Source: an uncultured Verrucomicrobiota bacterium (lineage in GTDB: Bacteria > Verrucomicrobiota > Verrucomicrobiia > Chthoniobacterales > SZAS-18). Taken from it: a stretch of DNA of 6,783 nucleotides. Shown one piece after another: positions 1 through 6,540 of the stretch. The stretch's first letter is position 1; each line of letters begins with the position of its first letter. The stretch is taken from the NCBI GenBank assembly GCA_937871685.1, contig CALMOL010000281.1, positions 1 to 6,783 of the forward strand, given 5' to 3'. The translations under genes and the position numbers were made by a program. The notes beneath the pieces are model-generated. The model had not been told where the DNA came from. It ran no database searches and was given only the letters and a program-made list of their open reading frames with translations.

Positions 1-412
1 CGTTGAGCTGCCGCGTTTTCACGAGGTTGAGCGACGTGTGGTGGGCCGAAGGCTTGGGAGTGCGGTGGCAAGCGTCAGCGCGACACCGCTTTGGCACGAG
101 GGCGCGGATTTGCAGTCGAAAGCGGTGTCGCGCTGACGCTTGCCACCGCACTCTAAAAAGGCGGTGACTGTTGCGCAGCCCCTCAAGGACGACCGCAAGT
201 GGCTACAGAAAATACTTCGGCGTGTTACCTCTGAAAATCCACGCTTCCGGCCGGCGTCCCTTCCCGCCGCCAACTTGTCGATCTCTGAAGGGCCGGCTCG
301 GGCTACCCGCGCCTGGGCCTATGGCCCTCCTCCTTCCGCACCAAGGGCGGCGGTGCAGGCTGCCACGCGGCTCTCCCGGACGCGCGGGCTCAATCTCCTA
401 ACCAGCCCAGAC
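1..412. other. Gene-poor left flank, no supported gene
   Basis: Apart from the inverted repeat at 58-153 I find no convincing gene here. Plus frame 2 is open from the window edge to a stop at 134-136 and frame 3 from the edge to a stop at 165-167, so either could be the tail of a gene lying to the left, but both run through the inverted repeat and show no recognisable domain. The plus-strand frame that begins with ATG at 140 is arginine/proline/alanine-rich with no motif and simply runs on into the 21-bp repeat array. I see no tRNA, no convincing promoter and no T-run terminator. Confidence 0.5.
58..153. repeat. Perfect 35-bp inverted repeat with 26-bp loop
   Basis: Positions 58-92 and 119-153 are exact reverse complements over 35 bases, separated by 93-118. 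The left arm starts GAGTGCGGTGGCAAGCG and the right arm ends CGCTTGCCACCGCACTC. The symmetry stops at once on both sides (57/154 and 93/118 do not pair). As RNA or single-stranded DNA it would form a very stable GC-rich hairpin. No T-run follows it on either strand (TAAAAAGG on the right, CCAAGCC on the minus-strand side), so it is not a canonical intrinsic terminator. The architecture fits a REP/BIME-type or small non-autonomous palindromic repeat; the family is inferred, the symmetry is seen. Confidence 0.85.
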
Positions 413-831
413 ATCTCGATGATGGCGCGCATCATCGCGATGATGCCACTGATCTATGCGATAAGGTTTGCGGTCTTGTCGATGAGCGGCGCCCTCCTCG
501 TGATGAGCCCGGGGATCATCGCGCTCATCCCAGCGGTCATCTCGACGATTAAACCCATCCTCACAGACCCCGCTCCATCATCGCAATGATCGCTTTGGTC
601 ATCGCGAAGAGGGCGCAGCTCATCTCGATGATGCGCGCCATCATCGCGAAGAGGTCTCGGCTCACCGCAAAGACCAAAAACCTTAGCGCAAAGACCGAGT
701 TGGACATCGCGATGATACCGACCGGCATCGCGATGACCGGTGGCATCATCTCGAAGACCGGTTTGTTTATCGCGGTGGCCAAACTGGTCATTTCGATGAC
801 CGCCGCGGTCATCACGGTGCCCTGTCCAAGC
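413..831. repeat. Diverged 21-bp tandem array with palindromic core
   Basis: About twenty consecutive units follow at an exact 21-bp step: 413, 434, 455, 476, 497, 518 and 539, then a 20-bp degenerate unit at 560, then 580, 601, 622, 643, 664, 685, 706, 727, 748, 769, 790 and 811. Each starts near ATC-(G/T)CG-A(T/A)G, continues A(T/C)(G/C), has roughly six variable bases and ends (A/G)TC. The core ATCGCGAT is its own reverse complement (exact at 434, 706 and 727), and the idealised unit GGTCATCGCGATGACC is a 16-bp palindrome. Both strands therefore translate as seven-residue repeats. Spacers differ between units, so this is not a recent slippage product. It may be a degenerate coding repeat or a phased array of DNA sites; I do not recognise it as a named family. 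Confidence 0.8.
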
Positions 832-833
832 AA
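561..833 (-). CDS. Possible heptad-repeat small protein (uncertain)
   Basis: This minus-strand frame of 90 residues lies wholly within the 21-bp array. It could start at TTG 833-831 or at ATG 815-813, and it stops at 563-561. It is almost entirely seven-residue repeats of the form [VIL]-[IF]-[AE]-[MLV]-x-x-x, for example VIEMTSL, VFEMMPP, VIAMPVG, VFALRFL, LFAMMAR and IIAMMER. Unit-to-unit changes keep hydrophobicity at the conserved positions (ATC/TTC gives I/F; ATG, CTG and GTG-like codons give M/L/V), which favours this strand over the plus strand, where the same changes give M to K. No convincing ribosome-binding site precedes it, no known domain is recognised, and a 20-bp unit at 560-579 breaks the frame so that the remaining units fall in another frame. 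It may be a relic or not a gene at all. Confidence 0.22.
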   Translation of the reverse strand: MLGQGTVMTAAVIEMTSLATAINKPVFEMMPPVIAMPVGIIAMSNSVFALRFLVFAVSRDLFAMMARIIEMSCALFAMTKAIIAMMERGL

Positions 834-873
834 CGTCAGATATTCGTTCGGAGTTTGCTTGGAGACTATGCGG

Positions 874-1220
874 TTAAAGGGCGAGGCGGCGCGGGAGCAG
901 GCGAATCACGGCCGCCCAGAGCAATGCCTCGGTGCGGGCGACGCTCTTTTTTTCCAGGGCGGGAAGACTTTGGGCAAGGCCCGCCAGCGTCACCCCTCGC
1001 GCAGCCGGTAGAGGATCGCCTCCACCATCCGGCGCTTGGGATGCTTGCCCTTGGCCCCGCGCGGGTCGTGTCACTCGAAAAGCTTCTCCACCAGCACCCC
1101 CGAGCGCGCTGCGACCATCGGCTGAAGTTGAACAACGCGCGGCATGGCGTCGGGGCCGCTGCCCGTATCGTAGGAGGTATCGTGGTAGAGGCATCTCTGT
1201 CCGCGCGAGGAACGTGCCAT
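874..1220 (-). pseudogene. IS5-type transposase remnant, internally deleted
   Basis: Reading the minus strand from about 1130 to 950 gives LVEKLFE-stop-HDPRGAKGKHPKRRMVEAILYRLREG-stop-RWRALPKVFPPWKK, split by TGA codons at 1073-1071 and 992-990. KRRMVEAILYRLREG-(C)-RWRALP-FPPW is the N-terminal signature of IS5-family transposases, which insert into DNA by DDE chemistry; the second TGA sits where the family normally has Cys. After a run of seven A (minus, 953-947) another frame gives SVARTEALLWAAVIRLLPRRLAL and stops at 876-874, resembling the family's C-terminal end (SEA-x-x-x-x-AMIRLMLRRLA). The whole DDE catalytic middle is missing: about 80 residues are recognisable out of a usual 250-plus. 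An upstream in-frame ATG lies at 1220, but the stretch 1220-1130 is not clearly transposase. I see no terminal inverted repeats or target duplication. It is non-functional. Family assignment is from remembered motifs. Confidence 0.6.
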
Positions 1221-1299
1221 CTTGGGATTTTTGTCGAACGGCGGACACGCGCGGGAGAAAAGCTTGAAGCAGCAGACTGCGCGGACAGAGTCGCCTCTC
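1186..1299. repeat. Interrupted inverted repeat downstream of SNF2 gene
   Basis: Positions 1186-1206 and 1279-1299 are reverse complements at 18 of 21 bases and enclose 72 bases. The shared core is CTCTGTCCGCGC on one side and GCGCGGACAGAG on the other. It starts 17 bases past the stop codon of the SNF2-type gene (minus strand) and its left arm falls inside the region upstream of the transposase remnant. The loop is too long and lacks a T-run, so it is a poor terminator. The ends of a small mobile element or a transposase-associated terminal repeat are possible, but I find no flanking target duplication. Confidence 0.55.
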
Positions 1300-1315
1300 C
1301 AGCCGCGCCACGCTG

Positions 1316-4300
1316 CTATTTTCCCCACCCGGCCGTTCCTTCGTCTACCGGATCGTCCGCCAGCAAATATTCGAAGTCGCGCCAGTCGAGCGCCGCGGAG
1401 CCGTCGCCGTTCACGCCGAGCACGTCGAGCGCGAGGTTGGCCTTCTTCGCCTGGAGGGCGCGGATCTTTTCCTCCACGGAATCCTTCACGATGAGGCGGT
1501 AGGCCATCACCTGGTTGGCTTGGCCGATGCGGTGGGTGCGGTCGATGGCCTGCGCCTCGACGGCGGGGTTCCACCACGGGTCGAAGAGCACCACGTAGCT
1601 TGCGGCCATCAGGTTCAGGCCAGAGCCAGCCGCCTTGAGCGAGAGGAGGAACACGGCCGGCTCGGGCGACTCGGAGAACGCGTCCACCACCGCGGCGCGG
1701 TCCTCGGTCTGGCCGGTGAGCGTGAAGTGCGTCCAGCCGCGCGCGTCGAGGTGCTCGCGCAGGATGTCGAGCATCGAGACGAACTGCGAGAACACGAGCA
1801 CCTTGTGGCCTTCCTCGCGCAGCGGCTCCAGCAGGTCGAGGAGCGCCTCCAGTTTCGCCGAGGACTCGCCGCGCTGCGATGGGTCGAGCAGCCCCGGGTG
1901 GCAGGCGATCTGACGCAGGCGCAGCAATGACTGGAGGATATGGAAGCGCTGCTCGTTGAAGTGCCGGTTGTCCTCGATGCCGAGCAGCAGGCCGCGAGCG
2001 CGCTTGAGTTCGCCGCGGTAAAGATCGAGCTGCGCGCCGTCCATCTCGCACGCCCAGTCCTCCTCGATTCGCGGCGGCAGGTCGGGCGCCACCTCCTTCT
2101 TCGTGCGCCGCAGCAGGAAGGGTCGCAGGCGCGCCGCGATGCGCTGGCGCGAGTGGGGGTCGTCGTGCTTCTCGAACTGCCGCTCGAAATACGCGCGCTG
2201 CCCGAGGATGCCCGGCGTGGCGAAGGCCATGAGACTCCACAGGTCGAGCAAGCGGTTCTCGATGGGCGTGCCGGTGAGCACGAGGCGGTGCCACGCCTCC
2301 AGCGCGCGCACGGTGCGGGCGCTCTGCGAGTCGGGGTTCTTGATGTTCTGACCCTCGTCGAGGATCACCGCGAGCCACTTGGTGCGCAGGTAAAAGTCGG
2401 CGCGGCGGCGAAGCTGCGCGTAGTTTACCACGAAGAGGTCGGCCGACGTCGGGTCGGGCTCCGGCAGCCGCCCGCCCGGCCGCGGGTGAAGCACGCGCAC
2501 CCGCAGGCCCGGCGCGAACTTGGCGGCCTCGCGCGCCCAGTTTTCCATCACCGACTTGGGGCAGACGACGAGGGACGGAGGGGGAGAGGATAGAGGTTGG
2601 AGGATGGAGGTTGGCAGGGGCGGCGCCTCGGAGGTGGTGAAGGGCGCTTCTGGGGGCGGAGCCGGAGAGGCAGGGCGGCGGGGCTTCTCGGGCTTGGACG
2701 GGTGGAGGATGTCGTTTTGGGCGCGCAGCCACGTGAGCCACACGAGGGCCTGGACCGTTTTTCCGAGGCCCATGTCGTCGGCCAGGATGCCGCCGAGGCC
2801 CGCGCGGGCGAGGCGGGCGAGGAAACGGAACCCCTCCAGCTGGTAGGGGCGCAGGTCGGCGGTGATGCCGAGCGGAAGCTCCACCGCAGCCGACTCGCCG
2901 AGCAGCGCCTCGCAGCGCGCGCGCAACGCGGCGGCCTTGGCGGGGTCGAGCAGCGTGGTGACGGCGGGATCGGTGAGCTGCAGGACATGGAGACGCTGCG
3001 GTCCGGTGGCGAAGTCCTCCGGGTCGAGGCCGAGCTGCGCGAGCTTGCCCTGCATCGCGGCGTCGATGTCCAGTTCCAGGCGCCGCCAGCCCTTGCCCTT
3101 GAGTCGCACGTAGCCTCCGCGGGCGCGCAGCAGTTGGCGCAGCTCGGCGGCGGTCAGGCGCGTGTCCTTCGCGTCGAGATCCACCGACACGTCGAACCAA
3201 TCCGTCGCGTCCCCAGGCGCGGGGCGCAACGAGAATGACACCTTCGGGCGCATCACCCCGAGGCGCAGGCTCTGGAGCTGCGGGTCGGCGAGCGTGGCCG
3301 TCACGCCTTCCGGCAGCTCGCGCAACCACGCGGCGAAGGCGGCGGGAAAGTCATTCTCGACGCGGCGACGCCAGCGCGGGTCGAATCGGCCCGGCTTGAG
3401 GCCTACGCGCTCCAGCAGCGCCGGAAAATGCGCGAGCAGCGCGCGATCGTAGAGCGGGATGGGCGCGCTTGGAATGGGGTCGTGGTGCCCACTGGAGCCA
3501 TTGGAATGACCGTTCGAGCCGTGGTGGCCGTTGGCCGACATCGACGCGTCTTCCACGACCCACTGGTCGCGGGTGAGGACCTCCACGCGCGAGCCATCCT
3601 CGGCCACGGCGCGGGCGAGGACGGTCAACTCCTCGTGCGGGAGCTTGAAGCCCTTCGTTTCCAGCTCGCAGACAAGCTCCACGCGCATCGGCACGACGCG
3701 AATCTTGTCGCGCAAGTGCTCGGGCGGCTCGACGCCCAGGCGGTGCAACAGCTCGATGCCGGTCCGTCCCTCGACCACCGCGGCGGGAAGGATTTGCTGG
3801 TATTGGTCGCCTGGAACGAAGTTGCCCGTGGCCGGCCCCTCATAGACGGCCTCGGTCGAGAGATAGAGCGGCGTCGCGCCCGGCAGATGAAGGAGCTGCG
3901 CCGGCACCAGCTCGCCCTCGGCCGTGAGGCGCAGAAGGTAGGAAGCGCCGTCGTCCGAGCGGTGCAGCACCCAGCGCAGGGGCACGCCGCGGCGGAAGGG
4001 CTGGCCCTCCGTGTTGACGAGGAACGGCGCGGTGGCCGGCTGGGAAAAAAGGCCGTTGAGCGTCTTGCGCAGGCGAGGCAGCGAGAGATCCATCCCCAGC
4101 TCCTGCGTCTGCTGCCAATGGTGCAAGAAGGTGAGCCAAAGCACGCTTGCGCCCTCCCCGCCGGTCGGCACGAGAAGGCTCTGGCGTCCCAGCGCCATGA
4201 AGCGCTGCAAGTCCTCCTTCTCCACCTCGCGGAACGTGGGCTCGTCGGGCGCGCCCTCGCCGGAAGCCACGGGCGAGAGCGCCGGCCGCCATTCGAGCCG

Positions 4301-5020
4301 GCCTTCTCCGGGCAAACGGAGCGAGAGCCGGAACTCGATCCGCTCCGGCCGTCCAAGCGGCGTGGCCGCGGTGAACGCGTGGATCGCCTTCTCCCAACGC
4401 TCCGTTTCGGCGCGCGTCGCCGTGCGCTGGATGTCCGCCGCCGTCTCTGCCAGTCGGGTGACCGGCCGCATGAACTCGGGGATCTGGAACCCAGCCTCGT
4501 TCAGCGCGAGCGCGAGGTATTGCCAGAGCCCTTGGGGATCAGCCGGCGGCTCGTCCGCGGGCCACGGCGCCCACGCGCGGAAGGCATCGTCCGGCCAGTC
4601 GGGCTGCACGAGGGCGAGGATCTCATTCGTCACCGCGCGGCGGCGGCGAAACTCGGCGAACGCCCGCTCCAGGCCATGCCGGAACACCGCCTCCTGCACG
4701 CCGGCGCCGGCCGGCGCGCCGTTGGGCAGCGGCGGCAGCGTTTCGCGGCGGCGCTGCGACTCCTGCACCGAGAGCATCGCGGCGTGCGCGTGCGGGCAGC
4801 CGCCCTGCGCGCCCTCGGCGCAGGTGCACGAGGCCGACCATCCGCCGTCGCCGGCGGGCGTGAACGTCACCGTTTGCAAGCGACCGTCGAGATCACGCAC
4901 GTGCGCCTCGATCCGGGTGGGATCCCCGAAGAGCCGGCGCACCGCGCCGGACTGGTAGAGTTGATGCCCCTTGGCGGCAGTGAGACGGTCGAAGGGGAGC
5001 TGCAAAAGAGAGCTTTTCAT
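1316..5020 (-). CDS. SWIM zinc-finger SNF2-family DNA-dependent ATPase
   Basis: A complete protein of 1234 residues. The SNF2 (superfamily 2) family uses ATP to translocate on duplex DNA and remodel protein-DNA complexes; it acts in the cytoplasm on DNA, and the specific target here is unknown. An N-terminal SWIM zinc finger has ligands C65, C67, C75 and H77. Residues about 100-700 match the layout of the bacterial SNF2-associated region. The RecA-like core follows: LRPYQLEGFRFL at 723-734, Walker A DDMGLGKT at 748-755, Walker B DEGQ at 888-891, LTGTPIENRLLDLWSL at 915-930, KVLVFSQF at 1073-1080, SLKAAGSGLNL at 1127-1137, and motif VI with arginines in DRTHRIGQ at 1160-1167. All key residues are present, so it should be active. 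Oddities are a Gly/Asn/Ser/His linker at 497-513 and a proline-rich insert at 768-815. ATG 5020 is chosen over ATG 5143 because residue 1 begins the conserved SWIM region and overlaps the upstream stop codon (ATGA). No clear Shine-Dalgarno precedes it, consistent with coupled translation. Confidence 0.95.
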   Translation of the reverse strand: MKSSLLQLPFDRLTAAKGHQLYQSGAVRRLFGDPTRIEAHVRDLDGRLQTVTFTPAGDGGWSASCTCAEGAQGGCPHAHAAMLSVQESQRRRETLPPLPNGAPAGAGVQEAVFRHGLERAFAEFRRRRAVTNEILALVQPDWPDDAFRAWAPWPADEPPADPQGLWQYLALALNEAGFQIPEFMRPVTRLAETAADIQRTATRAETERWEKAIHAFTAATPLGRPERIEFRLSLRLPGEGRLEWRPALSPVASGEGAPDEPTFREVEKEDLQRFMALGRQSLLVPTGGEGASVLWLTFLHHWQQTQELGMDLSLPRLRKTLNGLFSQPATAPFLVNTEGQPFRRGVPLRWVLHRSDDGASYLLRLTAEGELVPAQLLHLPGATPLYLSTEAVYEGPATGNFVPGDQYQQILPAAVVEGRTGIELLHRLGVEPPEHLRDKIRVVPMRVELVCELETKGFKLPHEELTVLARAVAEDGSRVEVLTRDQWVVEDASMSANGHHGSNGHSNGSSGHHDPIPSAPIPLYDRALLAHFPALLERVGLKPGRFDPRWRRRVENDFPAAFAAWLRELPEGVTATLADPQLQSLRLGVMRPKVSFSLRPAPGDATDWFDVSVDLDAKDTRLTAAELRQLLRARGGYVRLKGKGWRRLELDIDAAMQGKLAQLGLDPEDFATGPQRLHVLQLTDPAVTTLLDPAKAAALRARCEALLGESAAVELPLGITADLRPYQLEGFRFLARLARAGLGGILADDMGLGKTVQALVWLTWLRAQNDILHPSKPEKPRRPASPAPPPEAPFTTSEAPPLPTSILQPLSSPPPSLVVCPKSVMENWAREAAKFAPGLRVRVLHPRPGGRLPEPDPTSADLFVVNYAQLRRRADFYLRTKWLAVILDEGQNIKNPDSQSARTVRALEAWHRLVLTGTPIENRLLDLWSLMAFATPGILGQRAYFERQFEKHDDPHSRQRIAARLRPFLLRRTKKEVAPDLPPRIEEDWACEMDGAQLDLYRGELKRARGLLLGIEDNRHFNEQRFHILQSLLRLRQIACHPGLLDPSQRGESSAKLEALLDLLEPLREEGHKVLVFSQFVSMLDILREHLDARGWTHFTLTGQTEDRAAVVDAFSESPEPAVFLLSLKAAGSGLNLMAASYVVLFDPWWNPAVEAQAIDRTHRIGQANQVMAYRLIVKDSVEEKIRALQAKKANLALDVLGVNGDGSAALDWRDFEYLLADDPVDEGTAGWGK
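2576..2719 (-). other. Proline-rich insert in SNF2 ATPase core
   Basis: Residues about 768-815 of the SNF2-type protein, between motif I and the strand LVVCPKSVMENW (motif Ia), are almost only Pro, Ser, Ala, Glu, Lys and Thr, including RRPASPAPPPEAP and PLSSPPPS. In the family a short loop normally joins these elements. The matching DNA on the plus strand is purine-rich, with GAGGTTGG repeated at 2593-2600 and 2607-2614. The reading frame is intact on both sides, so the insert is tolerated and probably forms a disordered surface loop. Confidence 0.7.
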
Positions 5021-6540
5021 TGCGGCGTCTGCGCGGCTAGGAGCGCCGCGGACGGGGAAACGGAAGGTGGAGGAGCGCCATCGAGCAGCGCACGCAGCTC
5101 GGCCGGGTCGGTGACCGGCGGCTGGCAGGTGAAGTCGTGGCAAAGGTAGGCGGCCGCGCGGCCCTCGACCGGTCGGAGCGCATCGCCCTCGCCCGCGCGG
5201 GCCACGGCGAGATGAGGACGAAATTCCCCCGCCGCCGCGGCGAGCAGCGCGGCGGTGTCGGACGCGTCGGCGTCACCGGCCACGACGAGCTTGGCCGGTG
5301 GCCGCGCGAGCTGCGCGTGCGCGGCGAGCATGAGCGGCATCGCGTGCGCCTGCCTCGCCGGCGGCTCGGCGAAGGCCGCGGCGTGCCGGCGCGCCCGCGC
5401 AAGCAAATCCTCGCGGTCCGTCAGCGCCGCAAGCCGCTGGAGCACCAGCACCGCCGCTGACGAGGCCGCGGGCTCCGCGCCGTCGTGATCTTCCTTGAGC
5501 CGGAGAAGCACGGTCGGGTCGCGGCCGTCGGAACTGAAGAGGCCGCCGCGTGCCGGGTCGGCGAAGCGGACCTCCGCCTCGTCCATCAGTCGGATCGCCC
5601 ACGCGAGGTGCGCGGGGTCGAAGGCGGCCTCGTAAAGATCGAGCAGCCCGCCGGCGAGAAACACGTAGTCGTCCGCGAACCCTGCGATGCCGGAGTTTCC
5701 GTCGAGCCACGAGCGCCCGAGCTGGCCGCTCGGCTCGTCCCAAAGCTCGCGCCGGATGAACTCGGCCGCGCGTCGGGCAGCCTCCGCATGCAAGGGCTCG
5801 CCGAGGAAGCGCGCCGCGCGGGCGAACGCGCCGATCATGAGGCCATTCCACGCGGTGAGCACCTTGTCGTCGCGGTGCGGCCGTGGCCGCCTGGCGCGCG
5901 CCGTGAAGAGCTTCGCGCGCGCCGATTCGAGCAGCGCGCGGACGTCTTCCACCGACCGCTCCATCACCGTGGCCGTTTGCGACTCGGGGCACGCGGCGAA
6001 GAAGATGTTCTTGCCCACAAACTCTTCGTGAGGGTCGGAGCCGGGCGGCGCGTTTCCCGTCTCGACGACCCCGTAGTGCTCGCTCCAGGCGCGCAGCTCA
6101 TCGGGCGTGAGCAGGGTGGCCAGCTCGTCCGTCGTCCAAACGTAGAACGCTCCCTCGGCGTGCTCTTCGGGCCGCTCGTCCGTAAGCGACGAGTCGGCGT
6201 CCTCCGCGGAATGGAAGCCGCCCGCGGGCGATGCGAGGTCGCGCCGCACGTAGGCAAGCACGCCGCGCGCGGTGTGGGCGAAGAACTCCTCCCCGGTGAG
6301 CAGGAAGCCATCGAGATAGGCGTCCACGAGCTGCGCCTGGTCGTAGAGCATCTTCTCGAAGTGCGGGACGTGCCACGTGCCGTCCACGGCGTAGCGGTGG
6401 AAGCCGCCGCCGAGCGCGTCGTGCATCCCGCCCATCGCCATCTTGCGCAGCGTGACGCCGAGCATTTCCAGCGCGCGCCGGCGCGACGCCTCGGAGACGC
6501 CCGAGTCGGCCGCCGCGCAGCGCGCCACGAGCCGCAGCAT
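5017..6540 (-). CDS. yyaL: YyaL/SSP411-type protein, N-terminus missing
   Basis: These 507 residues match the C-terminal part of the YyaL (COG1331, human SPATA20-like) family, which pairs an N-terminal thioredoxin-like DUF255 domain with an alpha/alpha-barrel related to N-acylglucosamine 2-epimerases. The biochemical role of the family is not settled. Numbered from ATG 6540, the hallmarks are GGGFHRY (44-50), VPHFEKMLYDQ (58-68), GGFHSAEDADS (107-117), EGAFYVWT (129-136), KVLTAWNGLMIGAFARAA (226-243), DDYVFLAGGLLDLYEA (290-305), DGAEPAASSAA (353-363) and HDFTCQPPVTDP (468-479). Full-length members are about 650-700 residues; the thioredoxin-like domain with its CHWCHVM motif and the FGGAPKFP segment are absent. 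The frame stays open to the window edge, but residues upstream of 6540 look like another protein, so ATG 6540 is not the native start. Its stop TGA 5019-5017 overlaps the ATG of the SNF2-type gene, suggesting co-transcription. Confidence 0.88.
   Translation of the reverse strand: MLRLVARCAAADSGVSEASRRRALEMLGVTLRKMAMGGMHDALGGGFHRYAVDGTWHVPHFEKMLYDQAQLVDAYLDGFLLTGEEFFAHTARGVLAYVRRDLASPAGGFHSAEDADSSLTDERPEEHAEGAFYVWTTDELATLLTPDELRAWSEHYGVVETGNAPPGSDPHEEFVGKNIFFAACPESQTATVMERSVEDVRALLESARAKLFTARARRPRPHRDDKVLTAWNGLMIGAFARAARFLGEPLHAEAARRAAEFIRRELWDEPSGQLGRSWLDGNSGIAGFADDYVFLAGGLLDLYEAAFDPAHLAWAIRLMDEAEVRFADPARGGLFSSDGRDPTVLLRLKEDHDGAEPAASSAAVLVLQRLAALTDREDLLARARRHAAAFAEPPARQAHAMPLMLAAHAQLARPPAKLVVAGDADASDTAALLAAAAGEFRPHLAVARAGEGDALRPVEGRAAAYLCHDFTCQPPVTDPAELRALLDGAPPPSVSPSAALLAAQTPQ

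Noticed and set aside
58..153. Intrinsic terminator at the 35-bp hairpin
   Set aside because: No T-run follows on either strand and the arms are far longer than usual terminator stems.
413..831. CRISPR array
   Set aside because: The units are 21 bp in total, diverged throughout, with spacers of only about 6 bases and no cas genes nearby.
826..862. Small inverted repeat CCAAGCAA/TTGCTTGG with 21-base loop
   Set aside because: Only 8-base arms and no T-run; within chance expectation and no clear link to a gene end.
140..1011. Two plus-strand frames (140-589 and 586-1011) as coupled genes
   Set aside because: They overlap by ATGA, but that results from the short repeat unit at 560-579. Outside the repeats they lack motifs, and the second runs antisense through the transposase remnant.
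1071..3329. Minus-strand open frame of 752 residues overlapping the SNF2 gene
   Set aside because: Arg/Pro/Ala-rich out-of-frame reading of the SNF2 gene, with no motifs. Only its last part, beyond the SNF2 stop, overlaps the transposase remnant.
5021..5143. Upstream ATG at 5143 as start of the SNF2 gene
   Set aside because: The extra 41 residues are Arg/Ala-rich, overlap the conserved YyaL C-terminus and resemble nothing. ATG 5020 overlaps the YyaL stop and begins the conserved region.
3428..5149. Plus-strand open frame of 573 residues antisense to the SNF2 gene
   Set aside because: High-GC antisense artefact. It is Arg/Leu/Gly-rich without domains and lies opposite a gene with all SNF2 motifs.
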